From the NCBI RefSeq assembly GCF_023921125.1, contig NZ_CP099466.1:558001-622000 (forward strand): 64,000 nucleotides of DNA, given 5' to 3'. A program made the translations under genes and the position numbers. The notes beneath the pieces were generated by a model. That model ran no database searches, was not told the origin of the DNA, and was given only the letters and a program-made list of their open reading frames with translations. Shown here piece by piece: positions 1-8,970 of the stretch (its first letter is position 1; each line of letters starts with the position of its first letter). The stretch is from Arthrobacter caoxuetaonis. GTDB lineage: Bacteria > Actinomycetota > Actinomycetes > Actinomycetales > Micrococcaceae.

Positions 1-1848
1 CAGAAGGGCTCCCGCGTTGGGCTGGTAACCACCCGGGGCTTCCGCCAGGTGCTGCAGATTGCGCGCTCCTTCGTTCCCGGAGGGCTCGCCGGCTGGATCA
101 TCTGGCCCAAGCCGGAGCCGCTTGCGGATCTCGAGGACACCGTCGAAGTAACAGAGCGCGTCTCCACGGCCGGCGCCGTACTGACGCCCCTGGACGAAGA
201 CGACGTCCGCCGGCAGCTGGCCAAACTGGGGCGCAACGGCGTCGAGGCGCTGAGTATCTGCCTGATCAACGCGTACGCGAACGGCAGCCACGAGGCGCGG
301 ATCGCCGAGATCGCCGGCGAAGTGCTCCCCGGCGTTCCGGTGTCCCGCTCCTCCGTTGTCCTTCCCGAGCTGCGTGAATACGAACGCGCCATCACCACCG
401 TTGCCAATGCCTACGTCCAGGGCCAGGTCTCCGGCTACGTGCGGAACCTTGACGCGCAGCTTGCCAACGCAGGGATGGATACCCAGCTCTCGATCCTGCG
501 CAGTGACGGAGGACTTGTCTCCGGAACCGTCGCTGCCGACAACCCCGTCTCGCTCCTGCTTTCGGGCCCGGCCGGAGGCGTAACCGGCGCGGCTTGGGCG
601 GCTGAGCAGGCCGGCTACACCGACTTCCTGACCTTCGACATGGGCGGCACGTCCACCGACGTCGCCCTGGTCCAGAACCTGCAACCGCGCATCGGCCGCG
701 AGACCACGGTGGGGGACCTCACCGTCCGGGCCACCTCGGTGGATGTGCGGACCGTTGGTGCCGGCGGCGGATCGATCGCCCACGTTCCGCCGCTGACCCA
801 GGCGCTGCGCGTCGGGCCGCAGTCCGCAGGGGCGGCGCCGGGGCCGGCGTCGTACGGACGCGGCGGCGCCGATCCGACGGTCACGGACGCAAACGTTGTG
901 CTCGGCTATCTTCCGGCCGAACTGGCAGGCGGGGAAATCGGCCTCGACGCGGAAGCAGCAGCGGCAGCCGTGAAGACCATTGCCGATGCGACCGGGCTGA
1001 ACGATGTTGAACGGGCCGCTGAGGGGATCGTCAACATCGTCAACGAGAACATGTTCGGCGCGCTGAAACTGGTGTCCACCCAGCAGGGATTCGACCCGCG
1101 GGACTTCGCCCTCGTGGCATTCGGGGGAGCAGGGCCGCTGCACGCCAACGCGCTGGGCAAGCTCACCGGAGCGTGGCCGGTGATCATCCCGCCGTCGCCC
1201 GGCGTGCTGTCGGCCTACGGCGATGCCACCACGAGCCTGCGGAATGAAGCAGCCCGGACGCTGGTCCGTCCCTTCGGCGATTTCACCGACGCGGAACTGT
1301 CCGGCCTGCTGGACGAGCTCAGCGCCACCGCCCGGGAAACCATGCTCGCGGCGGGGCTGGGGGACTCCGACCTCACCGTCAGCTACTCCGCCGACGTCCG
1401 CTACCACGGGCAGGGTTTCGAGATCCCGGTTCCGCTGGATTACGCGGCGTTTGCAGCCGGCGACGGCGGCGGGTTCGCGGGGCTGAGACAGGCATTCGAC
1501 AAAGAGCACGAGCGGCTCTTTTCCTTCCTGCTGGACAACGAGCACGAACTCGTGACCGTCCGGTCCACCGTGAACGGTCCGCGTCCGGAGGTCGCCTCCA
1601 TCAGCCTGGACACCGGCGGCACGGATCCGTCGGCAGCGGAACGGACCTCCACCACCATCTTCGTGGAAGGCAGCTCGGTCGAGGCCATGGTGTACGACCG
1701 GGACCGCCTCCTGGCGGGAAATGTGGTTCCCGGCCCCGCGGTCATCGCGGAGATGGATTCCACCACCCTGGTCCTCCCCGGACACACCGCTGCCGTGCAC
1801 CCGCACGGCAGCCTGCTCATCCGCCCCGTCCAAGACCCGAAGGAGTAG
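1..1848 (+). CDS. hyuA: Hydantoinase/oxoprolinase family subunit A (5' end outside window)
   Basis: The reading frame is open from base 1, so the start and the N-terminal domain lie upstream; 615 residues are visible. The piece begins with the family motif GLVTTRGF, followed by GPAGGVTGA, the ASKHA-like phosphate-binding segment FDMGGTSTDVAL (bases 637-672) and FGGAGPLHA. The family includes ATP-dependent N-methylhydantoinase, 5-oxoprolinase, caprolactamase, and acetone or acetophenone carboxylase; it works as an A/B complex and opens cyclic amides or carboxylates ketones. The partner gene hyuB starts 4 bases after the stop. The substrate cannot be read from sequence; the amidase gene downstream favours a cyclic ureide or lactam (inference). 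Confidence 0.9.
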   Translation, partial: QKGSRVGLVTTRGFRQVLQIARSFVPGGLAGWIIWPKPEPLADLEDTVEVTERVSTAGAVLTPLDEDDVRRQLAKLGRNGVEALSICLINAYANGSHEARIAEIAGEVLPGVPVSRSSVVLPELREYERAITTVANAYVQGQVSGYVRNLDAQLANAGMDTQLSILRSDGGLVSGTVAADNPVSLLLSGPAGGVTGAAWAAEQAGYTDFLTFDMGGTSTDVALVQNLQPRIGRETTVGDLTVRATSVDVRTVGAGGGSIAHVPPLTQALRVGPQSAGAAPGPASYGRGGADPTVTDANVVLGYLPAELAGGEIGLDAEAAAAAVKTIADATGLNDVERAAEGIVNIVNENMFGALKLVSTQQGFDPRDFALVAFGGAGPLHANALGKLTGAWPVIIPPSPGVLSAYGDATTSLRNEAARTLVRPFGDFTDAELSGLLDELSATARETMLAAGLGDSDLTVSYSADVRYHGQGFEIPVPLDYAAFAAGDGGGFAGLRQAFDKEHERLFSFLLDNEHELVTVRSTVNGPRPEVASISLDTGGTDPSAAERTSTTIFVEGSSVEAMVYDRDRLLAGNVVPGPAVIAEMDSTTLVLPGHTAAVHPHGSLLIRPVQDPKE

Positions 1849-1852
1849 GCCC

Positions 1853-3727
1853 ATGGCCCAGTTAGTGGAGACCGCCACCGAGCCGCTGCAGGCCGTGGAC
1901 GTCGACGTCGTAACGCTTGACCTCATTGAAAACGCGCTCCGCAGCGCGAGATATGAGATGGACGAAACACTCTTCCGCACTGCCCTCAGTCCCGGGATCC
2001 GGGAGCAGCACGACGAATTTCCCCTGATCGCCGACCCGAGCGGCAAGATGATCGTGGGGCAGTTCGGCCTCTCGATTCCCGACTTCCTGGAGAACTTCCA
2101 CGGAACCATCGAGGAGGGCGACGTGCTGATGACCTCCGACCCATATTCCTGCGGGGCAGCGATCAGCCATGCCAACGACTGGCTGGTGGTGATGCCCATC
2201 TTCTTCGAGGGACGGATCGTCGGATGGGCTTCGCAGTTCGGGCACATGACCGACGTCGGCGGGAAGACTCCGGCGTCCATGCCCACCGATGCCCGGACCA
2301 TCTTCGAGGAAGGTGTGGTGATTCCGCCGTTCAAGCTCTACCGGCGCGGAGAGAGGGACGACACGGCACTGGGCATCATCCTGAACCAGGTCCGCAAGCC
2401 GGACTGGAACCGGGCGGACCTGAACGGACTGGTCGCAGCCTGCAGCACCGCCTCCCGGCGGGTGCAGGAAATGTGCGCCCGCTTCGGCGTGGACACCTAC
2501 ACCTCCGCACTGAACGCCCTGCTGGACCGGAACTACCGCGCCATGAAGACGCTGCTGTCCATGGTGTTCGAAGAGGGCAAACCGCTCTCCTTCACCGACT
2601 ACATCGATGACGACGGCCGCGGCTTCGGCCCGTACGAGCTGAAGATGACCATCACCCGCACCGGGGACAAGGTGCTGATCGATCTGACCGGCAGCAGCCC
2701 GCAGGCGCAGGGTCCGATCAACTACTACATCAACGAGAACCTGATCCGGATGTTCTTCGGCATCTACATGATCACCGTGGCCGATCCGCAGATCCTGTGG
2801 AACGACGGGTTCTATCCGCTGGTGGACGTGGAAATCCCCGATGACACGTTCTGGAAACCGCGCTATCCGGCCGCGCTGAACGGCCGCAACCACGGCATTG
2901 GCCGGCTGTTCGACCTCTTCGGCGGGCTGCTCGGCCAGGCCAACCCGGACCTGCTCAACGGCGCCGGTTTCTCATCCTCCCCGCACTTCATGTACTCCGG
3001 GAACTACAGCTCCGGGGACCGGCGGGGTGAATGGTTCCAGCTGTACTCGATCGGCTTCGGCGGGATCCCCGGACGGCCGGTGGGCGACGGCCCTGACGGG
3101 CACTCGCTCTGGCCGTCCTTCACGAACATTCCCTGTGAGTACCTGGAGTCCTATTACCCGCTGGTCATTGACCGCTGGGAGACCATCGCGGACACCGGAG
3201 GCGCCGGCCTGCACCGGGGAGGCAACGGCGTCGACGTCGCGTACCGCTTCCTGGAACCCGGGACCATCGCCATTCACGACGACCGCTGGCTCACCTATCC
3301 GTGGGGTGTCCGCGGCGGTGAGCCGGGCGCCCGCGGACGGAAATGGATCGATAAGGCCGACGGGACCACGCTTATCCTTCCGTCCAAGGTCCACGACGTT
3401 CAGGTCGCACCGGGTGACGTCCTGCATTTTGTCACCTGGGGCGGCGGCGGCTGGGGTGATCCGCTGGAGCGTGATCCGGAGCTGGTCTGCAAAGAGGTCC
3501 GGCGCGGATTGGTGACGGCGCAGGGCGCGCTCGCCTACGGAGTGGTGTGCTCGGAGGAGGGAACGCCCGACGCCGAGGCCACTCAGGCGCTCCGTGAACG
3601 GCTGCGCGGGGACCGGGAGGGGCCCCTGCCCCTTTTCAACCGCGGCGGAGAGATGGCGGACCTGCTGGCCAACAGCCTGGCTGAGACGGGCCTGGCTGCA
3701 CCGCTGCCGCCGGTGGCGCTGGCGTGA
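1853..3727 (+). CDS. hyuB: Hydantoinase/oxoprolinase family subunit B
   Basis: A 624-residue protein starting at ATG 1853, with GAAGGAG at 1839-1845 inside the end of hyuA. It is the metal-binding partner of HyuA. The family segments are easy to see: a SDPYSCGAAISHANDW stretch followed by FGHMTDVGGK, which carries the conserved His and Asp. It belongs to the branch with ISHxNDW rather than the classical GTHxPD seen in 5-oxoprolinase-like members, so the substrate may differ from hydantoin. Length is normal for free-standing B subunits. Its last codon overlaps the start of the next gene, showing one translationally coupled operon. Confidence 0.9.
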   Translation: MAQLVETATEPLQAVDVDVVTLDLIENALRSARYEMDETLFRTALSPGIREQHDEFPLIADPSGKMIVGQFGLSIPDFLENFHGTIEEGDVLMTSDPYSCGAAISHANDWLVVMPIFFEGRIVGWASQFGHMTDVGGKTPASMPTDARTIFEEGVVIPPFKLYRRGERDDTALGIILNQVRKPDWNRADLNGLVAACSTASRRVQEMCARFGVDTYTSALNALLDRNYRAMKTLLSMVFEEGKPLSFTDYIDDDGRGFGPYELKMTITRTGDKVLIDLTGSSPQAQGPINYYINENLIRMFFGIYMITVADPQILWNDGFYPLVDVEIPDDTFWKPRYPAALNGRNHGIGRLFDLFGGLLGQANPDLLNGAGFSSSPHFMYSGNYSSGDRRGEWFQLYSIGFGGIPGRPVGDGPDGHSLWPSFTNIPCEYLESYYPLVIDRWETIADTGGAGLHRGGNGVDVAYRFLEPGTIAIHDDRWLTYPWGVRGGEPGARGRKWIDKADGTTLILPSKVHDVQVAPGDVLHFVTWGGGGWGDPLERDPELVCKEVRRGLVTAQGALAYGVVCSEEGTPDAEATQALRERLRGDREGPLPLFNRGGEMADLLANSLAETGLAAPLPPVALA

Positions 3728-4332
3728 CCGGTTTCGCCCACGGATTCGACGGCACCCTGGCACCGGGCACAGCGCCCGCCGTCGTGGCCGTTGACCTGAT
3801 GCGTGCCTACTTCGACCCGCAGAGCCCGCTCTGCCTGCCGGACAAGGAATTCCTCGACAGCGCGGCGCAGGTGCTTGTCGCTGCCCGTGCCTGCGGCGTC
3901 CCGGTGCTGCATACGCGGGTCAGCTTCGGGCCGGACGGCGCGGACGGCGGAGTGTTTATCCGCAAGGTCCCGGCACTCCGCCTGCTGATCGGGGAGACGG
4001 AACTGGGCCAGCTCATGCCGGAGGTCGCCCCCGAGGAGGGGGAAACCGTGCTGGTGAAACAGTACGCCAGCGCCTTCTTCGGCACGGACCTGGCCCAGCT
4101 CCTCCACACCCGTGCAATCGACACCCTGGTCATCGTGGGCACCAGCACCAGCGGCTGCATCCGCGCAACGGCAGTCGATGCGATGCAGCACGGATTCGTG
4201 CCGATCGTCGTCGGAAACGCTGTTGGGGACCGCGACGCCGCGGTCCACGACGGATCGCTGTACGACCTCCAGGCAAAGTATGCGGAGATCTGGAACAGCT
4301 CCGCCGTGGAAGAGTACTTCCGGGAGGGCTAG
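3724..4332 (+). CDS. Isochorismatase-family cysteine amidohydrolase (N-carbamoylsarcosine-amidase-like)
   Basis: A 202-residue protein starting at GTG 3724; the GTGA overlap with the hyuB stop couples the two genes. The cysteine-hydrolase triad of the isochorismatase fold is present: Asp24 in VVAVDLMRAYF, Lys112 in VLVKQYASAFFGTDL and nucleophile Cys145 in GTSTSGCIRATAVDAM. The C-terminal LYDLQAKYAEI resembles the segment in Arthrobacter N-carbamoylsarcosine amidohydrolase. In context it probably hydrolyses the open-chain amide or ureide released by HyuAB (inference). Maleamate or nicotinamide amidase activity is an alternative. Confidence 0.85.
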   Translation: MTGFAHGFDGTLAPGTAPAVVAVDLMRAYFDPQSPLCLPDKEFLDSAAQVLVAARACGVPVLHTRVSFGPDGADGGVFIRKVPALRLLIGETELGQLMPEVAPEEGETVLVKQYASAFFGTDLAQLLHTRAIDTLVIVGTSTSGCIRATAVDAMQHGFVPIVVGNAVGDRDAAVHDGSLYDLQAKYAEIWNSSAVEEYFREG

Positions 4333-4341
4333 CTCAGGCGC

Positions 4342-5169
4342 CTACCCCCACCAGGGCTCCTTCGCGGCGTCGTACGTGCCGTCGTTCTCCGCGAGGTTCA
4401 GCCACTGGTTGACGTACTCCTGGAACACCGTGTCGCCGAGCGGAAGCAGGTACGCCTTCTGCGAGAAGTTGAACGGGTTGTCCGGGTCCACGGCGCACAG
4501 CTCCGGGTACTCGTTGTCGACCCATTTCACCTCAGCGGCGTCGGTGGTCATCACGTCGGCGCGGCCGGCGACGATCTCATCGAAAATCGTGTTGTTGTCC
4601 TCGAATCGGATGATCTCGCCGTTGGGGTAGTTTTCGTCGGCGAAGATTTCATTTGTGCCGCCGATCGGGGTGATCGAACGGACGCCGGGTGAGTTGATTT
4701 CCTCCACGGTGTCGTAGAGCTCCTCCTCACCGCACCGCGTAATCGGGGTTTTACCGTCGTCCAGCACGGTGCTGCTGTAGAACGCCTGCTCGGCCCGGGC
4801 CAGGGAGACTGAGACTCCGCCGGCACCGATGTCGCAGCCGGCGAGGAAGTCCGGCATCAGGTCCTTCCACGTGGTCTGCACATACTCGATGTCTACGTCC
4901 AGGCGTGAGGCAAGGTCCTGGACCATGGCAATGTCGATGCCGCTGAATTCGCCGGTCTCCGGGTCCTTGTAGGTGAACGGCCGGTAATCCCCGGTGGTGC
5001 AGACAATGAGCGAACCCCGGGACTTGATGAGGTCCAGCCGCGACTCGTGCGCAGCGTCCTGGCCCCCGGGTGCGGTGGAGGCCCCGGGTTCGGCGGCGCC
5101 CGGACTGGTACATCCGGCAACAAGCAGGGTTGAGAGCGCAAGAACGGGCAGCAGACGGAATGACGGCAC
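4342..5169 (-). CDS. Solute-binding lipoprotein, family 3 (amino-acid/PheC-like)
   Basis: A 275-residue protein. GTG at 5169 is chosen because AAGGAG lies 5-6 bases upstream and the peptide then begins with a clean lipoprotein signal (LVAGC, lipidated Cys20). The mature part is a type 3 periplasmic-binding protein domain: it has RGSLIVCTTGDYRPF near the start, and GKTPITRC as in cyclohexadienyl-dehydratase-like members. It probably captures a small acidic substrate outside the membrane. No permease or ATPase gene is adjacent, so it either serves a remote ABC transporter or is an enzyme-like relative. It converges on the hyuAB operon with only 9 bases between. Confidence 0.85.
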   Translation of the reverse strand: MPSFRLLPVLALSTLLVAGCTSPGAAEPGASTAPGGQDAAHESRLDLIKSRGSLIVCTTGDYRPFTYKDPETGEFSGIDIAMVQDLASRLDVDIEYVQTTWKDLMPDFLAGCDIGAGGVSVSLARAEQAFYSSTVLDDGKTPITRCGEEELYDTVEEINSPGVRSITPIGGTNEIFADENYPNGEIIRFEDNNTIFDEIVAGRADVMTTDAAEVKWVDNEYPELCAVDPDNPFNFSQKAYLLPLGDTVFQEYVNQWLNLAENDGTYDAAKEPWWG

Positions 5170-5285
5170 TGGTACTCCTTGAGGTTGGGGGAAGCGGAAG
5201 GTTCTCCGTTCCCTCAAGACCTAGCAGGAAGCTGCAGCGGGTGTCTGCCCACGTCAAAGCCATAATCATTGCCGATGCGGAAACG

Positions 5286-5618
5286 TTATCCGGTGCTGTG
5301 GGACCGTTCCGCGGCGTCAAGTTCCGGCAGAACCCTGCCGAAGTGGGCAGCCAGGACAAACGCCATGCACAGCCCGGATCCCGCCATGATCCACCGGTCC
5401 GCCGCTGAGGATCCGGCCCGCCGCAGCAGGAGCATGCCCCCGGCGGCATTGGCTGCACTCCACACGATGTTCGCGGAAGGCGGGGACAGGGCGCCCCCGG
5501 GCGGACTGGAAAACGGGGAGGGAAAACGGCGGCCCTGGAGTCCGCTGACGCCGTGGGGAACAGCGTTGACCAGCAGGACGGCGGATGCGGCACCGGCAAG
5601 GAACCGAGCTGCTGGCAT
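5286..5618 (-). CDS. Small hypothetical membrane protein
   Basis: About 110 residues with two or three hydrophobic segments: an N-terminal one (ARFLAGAASAVLLVNAVPH), a middle one and one near the C-terminus (AGSGLCMAFVLAAHF). The middle carries VSGLQGRRFPSPFSSPPG, a motif I associate with small conserved actinobacterial membrane proteins of unknown role. ATG 5618 has AAAGGCGG upstream. An alternative ATG at 5633 overlaps the stop of the preceding dioxygenase gene as ATGA, so the two genes are coupled either way. Function unknown. Confidence 0.6.
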   Translation of the reverse strand: MPAARFLAGAASAVLLVNAVPHGVSGLQGRRFPSPFSSPPGGALSPPSANIVWSAANAAGGMLLLRRAGSSAADRWIMAGSGLCMAFVLAAHFGRVLPELDAAERSHSTG

Positions 5619-5629
5619 GGTTCCGCCTT

Positions 5630-6601
5630 TCATGGGGTGACCTGTCCCGGCCCGGAGACAGGCGGTGTGCCGTGGGTGTGGAAGGTGGAGATCGTCTTCA
5701 TGCCCCATGCCTGGCCCTTGGCCCGCTCGGTCTCGGTCCATTCGATGGTTTTCCAGTCCGGCGACAGAATCAGGCGTGCCCCGGCGTTGCAGAACTCGAT
5801 CCGGTTTCCGCCGGGTTCGTACACGTAGAGGAAGAAGGTCTGCTGGATAGCGTGTTTGTGCGGCCCGGTTTCAATGTGGATGCCGTTTTCGAGGAAGATG
5901 TCTGCTGCCTTGAGGATGTCTTCCCGGGTGTCGGTGGCAAAGGCCACGTGGTGCAGTCGTCCGCTGCTGCCGGTCCAGTCCCCGCTGTAGACCAGGTCAT
6001 AAGACTTGTTGGAGAACGTAAACCACTGTGCGGACAGGGATCCGTTGTCCAGCCGGATCTGCTCGGTCGGCTTGCCGCCCAGGATGTCCTCAACGAACCG
6101 CCCGTTGGCTTCGACGTCGGCGCCCAGGAAGTTGACGTGGTCCAGCCGGCGGGCGTTGACTCCGCGGCCGGGGAAGCGGTCGGCCTGGTTCTTGAGAGCC
6201 GGCCGGGACTCTTCCGTGGGAACATGCCAGGCACTCTCGTAGTAGAGGTCCATGGGGTGGCCATCAGGGTCCGTGAAGGCGTAGGTCTTTCCCATGCCGG
6301 GTCCGCCGTCGTGCCAGCCCGTGCCGCGGCCGGCCGCCTCGATGGCCGCAACCCTCCGCTCCAGCGCCTCCTGGCTGGAGGCCCGGAGGCCCAGCCTGCC
6401 GACGCCGGAGGTGGCGTGCCGGGTCAGCTTGATGGTGTGGTGTTCGTAGTCGTCCCAGGCGTGCAGGTAGGCGGAATCGCCCTCGCGTGCGACCTCCCGC
6501 ATGGCGAGCAGTTCCGTGAAGAACCAGAGGCTCCCCTCAAAGTCGGGGGTGTAGAGCTCCACGAAACCAACGTGGGCAATGTCCCGGAATCCAGGCGCCA
6601 T
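5630..6601 (-). CDS. VOC-family extradiol dioxygenase (catechol 2,3-dioxygenase type)
   Basis: A 323-residue two-domain vicinal-oxygen-chelate protein, the size of type I extradiol dioxygenases. The C-terminal module has the Fe(II) triad in canonical order: His155 in RRLDHVNF, His217/218 in RLHHVAFATDT and Glu269 in GGNRIEFCN, with Tyr259/261 in the usual active-site position. It should cleave a catechol-like ring next to the hydroxyls. ATG 6601 is preferred over 6619 because GGAAGGAAA lies correctly spaced before it. It diverges from the 4-oxalomesaconate operon across a shared operator and could supply that pathway's ring-cleavage step (inference). Confidence 0.85.
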   Translation of the reverse strand: MAPGFRDIAHVGFVELYTPDFEGSLWFFTELLAMREVAREGDSAYLHAWDDYEHHTIKLTRHATSGVGRLGLRASSQEALERRVAAIEAAGRGTGWHDGGPGMGKTYAFTDPDGHPMDLYYESAWHVPTEESRPALKNQADRFPGRGVNARRLDHVNFLGADVEANGRFVEDILGGKPTEQIRLDNGSLSAQWFTFSNKSYDLVYSGDWTGSSGRLHHVAFATDTREDILKAADIFLENGIHIETGPHKHAIQQTFFLYVYEPGGNRIEFCNAGARLILSPDWKTIEWTETERAKGQAWGMKTISTFHTHGTPPVSGPGQVTP

Positions 6602-6650
6602 GGGATTTTCCTTCCGCATTTCTCACGCTCAACTGCAGGGCAACGCAGGG

Positions 6651-6713
6651 AGTCCATCACCCGTCCGGAGAATTGTCAACAATATTGACGGCAAAGTGGC
6701 CGGCGGGTACGTT
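6651..6713. promoter_or_regulatory. Divergent promoters sharing one palindromic operator
   Basis: The palindrome GTCAA-CAATA-TTGAC spans 6675-6689. Rightward, TTGACG (6685-6690) is followed after 17 bases by TACGTT (6708-6713). Leftward, TTGACA (complement of 6674-6679) is followed after 17 bases by TGGACT (complement of 6651-6656). Both -35 boxes are arms of the palindrome, so one bound regulator would block both transcripts. The sequence style suits GntR/FCD regulators; none is encoded within the window next to it. Confidence 0.55.
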
Positions 6714-6742
6714 GCTGACTAGCGTCCGACGGGGAGGGGAGC

Positions 6743-7924
6743 ATGGAACAGGTTCAGGGGGCAGCCGGGCCGGCACCGGGACAGCCGGCCGGCAACCAGG
6801 TCGGCATTCCCTGCAGGTTCATGCGCGGAGGCACATCGCGCGGTCCGTTTTTCGCAGCAGGCGACCTCCCGCAGGACACCGCCCGGCGAGACGCCGTCCT
6901 CCGTGCCGTGATGGGATCGCCGCACCCGCTGCAGATAGACGGCATGGGCGGAGGGAATCCGCTGACCAGCAAGGCCGGCATCGTCTCCGTCAGCCGGCGC
7001 CCGGGCATCGATCTTGAGTTCCTGTTCGCGCAGCTGCGCCCTGACACCGGCACCGTCGACACCACCCCCAACTGCGGGAACATGCTGGCAGCCGTGCTGC
7101 CGTTCGCCGTCGAACGCGGTCTCCTGGAACCGCACTCCGACACGACGACCGCAGCAGTGCTCACGCTGAATACCGGGATGGTGGCAGAGATCAGCATCCG
7201 CACTCCGCTGGGGGACGGGGCCAGGTACGTGGATTACGACGGCGATACCCGGATCGACGGGGTCCCGGGAACATCGTCTCCGGTCACCATCAATTTTCTC
7301 GACACCGCAGGTTCGGTCTGCGACCAGCTCCTGCCCACGGGCCGGGCCAGGAACACCGTGCATCTTGACGGATCGGGCGAAGTCGCGGTCACCTGCATCG
7401 ACAACGGACAGCCCCTGGTCATCGTGGAGGCCGCCGCCCTGGGACGTTCGGGCTACGAAGATCCCGCCGCGCTCAACGCCGACGGTGATCTCAAGGATCG
7501 GCTCGAGCAGCTGCGCCTCGCCTGCGGGCACCTGATGGGTTTGGGAGACGTAAGCGCAAAGAACTACCCCAAGATGACCTTGGTCTCCGCGGCCCGCAGC
7601 GGCGGAACCCTCAACACCCGCAGCTTCATCCCGCACGTATGCCACGAGTCCATTGGCGTGCTGGCGGCGGTCACCGCAGCCACCGCCTGCGTGATTGAGG
7701 GAACGGTCGCCCAGGCCGTTGCCGGCGGGGCGCCGCCGCCCGGTCAGCCGGTTTCCGTGGAGCACCCGGCGGGAGAGTTCACCGTGGAACTCGGACTGGA
7801 TCCGCAGGATCCGCAGCGGGTGACCCGCTCTGCCCTGCTGCGCACGGCACGGCTCATCATGGCAGGCACCGCCTATGTCCCGCGCGCCGTATGGCAGGGA
7901 CCCTCCGGAGAGGAACACCGATGA
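6743..7924 (+). CDS. galD: PrpF/GalD-family isomerase (4-oxalomesaconate tautomerase)
   Basis: A 393-residue PrpF-family protein with two diaminopimelate-epimerase-like halves: FMRGGTSRGPFF near the start, IDGMGGGNPLTSK, the TPNCGNML segment around a candidate catalytic Cys, and VSAKNYPKM. The family covers PrpF (methylaconitate isomerase) and GalD (keto/enol tautomerase of 4-oxalomesaconate). Coupling to LigJ- and LigK-like genes favours the GalD role. ATG 6743 follows GGGGAGGGGA. The stop overlaps the next start as ATGA. The N-terminal 20 residues (Ala/Gly/Pro-rich) look like an added tail. Confidence 0.85.
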   Translation: MEQVQGAAGPAPGQPAGNQVGIPCRFMRGGTSRGPFFAAGDLPQDTARRDAVLRAVMGSPHPLQIDGMGGGNPLTSKAGIVSVSRRPGIDLEFLFAQLRPDTGTVDTTPNCGNMLAAVLPFAVERGLLEPHSDTTTAAVLTLNTGMVAEISIRTPLGDGARYVDYDGDTRIDGVPGTSSPVTINFLDTAGSVCDQLLPTGRARNTVHLDGSGEVAVTCIDNGQPLVIVEAAALGRSGYEDPAALNADGDLKDRLEQLRLACGHLMGLGDVSAKNYPKMTLVSAARSGGTLNTRSFIPHVCHESIGVLAAVTAATACVIEGTVAQAVAGGAPPPGQPVSVEHPAGEFTVELGLDPQDPQRVTRSALLRTARLIMAGTAYVPRAVWQGPSGEEHR

Positions 7925-8970
7925 TCATCGATATCCACGGCCACTACACCACGGCGCCGCCGGCCCTGGCCGCATGGCGCCAGCAGCAGACGGCGTCGCT
8001 GGAGGACCCCTCCGTGCCGGCGCCGCACCCAGCCGACCTTCGCATCAGCGACGATGACCTGCGGAAGAGCATCACCGCCAACCAGCTGCGCCAGATGGAC
8101 GAGCGTGGCATCGACCTCACCGTTTTCTCGCCCCGGGCCTCTTTCATGGCCCACCACATTGGCAGCTTTGAGACCTCCGCCCAGTGGGCCGCCATCTGCA
8201 ACGAGCTCTGCTACCGGGTCAGCACGCTGTTCCCGGACCGGTTCGCCACCGCCGCAATGCTCCCGCAGTCCCCGGGCGCTGATCCGGCGACCAGCGTTCC
8301 GGAGCTGGTGCGCTGCGTGGAGGAATACGGCGCCGTGGCCGTCAACCTGAATCCGGATCCTTCCGGCGGTCTCTGGAACGCCCCGCCGCTGACGGACCGG
8401 TCCTGGTACCCCATCTATGAAAAGCTCACCGAGTATGACGTTCCGGCCATGATCCATGTGAGCACCAGCGTGAATCCGGCTTTCCACACCACCGGTTCGC
8501 ACTACCTGAATGCAGACACCACAGCGGTGATGCAGCTGATCCAGGGCGACCTGTTCGCCGACTTCCCGACCCTGCGCTTTGTCATTCCGCACGGCGGGGG
8601 AGCTGCTCCCTACCATTGGGGCCGCCTCCGCGGGCTGGCCATGGCGATGGGCAAGCCTCCGCTGGAGGAACACCTGCTCAGCAACGTCTTCTTTGACACG
8701 TGCGTCTACCACCAGCCAGGCATCGACCTGCTGCTGGAGGTGATACCGACAAAGAACATCCTTTTTGCCTCCGAAATGATCGGCGCGGTCCGGGATATTG
8801 ACCCGTGCACGGGCTTCCACTTTGACGACACGCTGCGCTATCTCGCAGCCGCGGGCCTGACCATCGAAGAGCTCGACGACATCCAAGAGCACAACGCCCG
8901 GGCCGTGTATCCCCGGCTGGATGCCCGCCTGGGCAGCCGCGGCGGGGAACGGAGCAGTACCCATGCATGA
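7921..8970 (+). CDS. ligJ: 4-oxalomesaconate hydratase, amidohydrolase superfamily
   Basis: A 349-residue protein closely resembling Sphingobium LigJ over its whole length: MIIDIHGHYT start (metal-binding His6 and His8), FSPRASFMA, NLNPDPSGG, FPTLRFVIPHGGGAAPYHWGR and FFDTCVYHQPGI. It adds water to 4-oxalomesaconate to give 4-carboxy-4-hydroxy-2-oxoadipate in the protocatechuate 4,5-cleavage and gallate pathways. ATG 7921 overlaps the galD stop by 4 bases, and the 3' end overlaps the next gene by 8 bases. I am confident of the family; the role as hydratase is supported by the two flanking pathway genes. Confidence 0.9.
   Translation: MIIDIHGHYTTAPPALAAWRQQQTASLEDPSVPAPHPADLRISDDDLRKSITANQLRQMDERGIDLTVFSPRASFMAHHIGSFETSAQWAAICNELCYRVSTLFPDRFATAAMLPQSPGADPATSVPELVRCVEEYGAVAVNLNPDPSGGLWNAPPLTDRSWYPIYEKLTEYDVPAMIHVSTSVNPAFHTTGSHYLNADTTAVMQLIQGDLFADFPTLRFVIPHGGGAAPYHWGRLRGLAMAMGKPPLEEHLLSNVFFDTCVYHQPGIDLLLEVIPTKNILFASEMIGAVRDIDPCTGFHFDDTLRYLAAAGLTIEELDDIQEHNARAVYPRLDARLGSRGGERSSTHA

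Noticed and set aside
1862..2893. 343-residue minus-strand open frame in hyuB
   Set aside because: Opposite-strand shadow of the conserved HyuB coding sequence.
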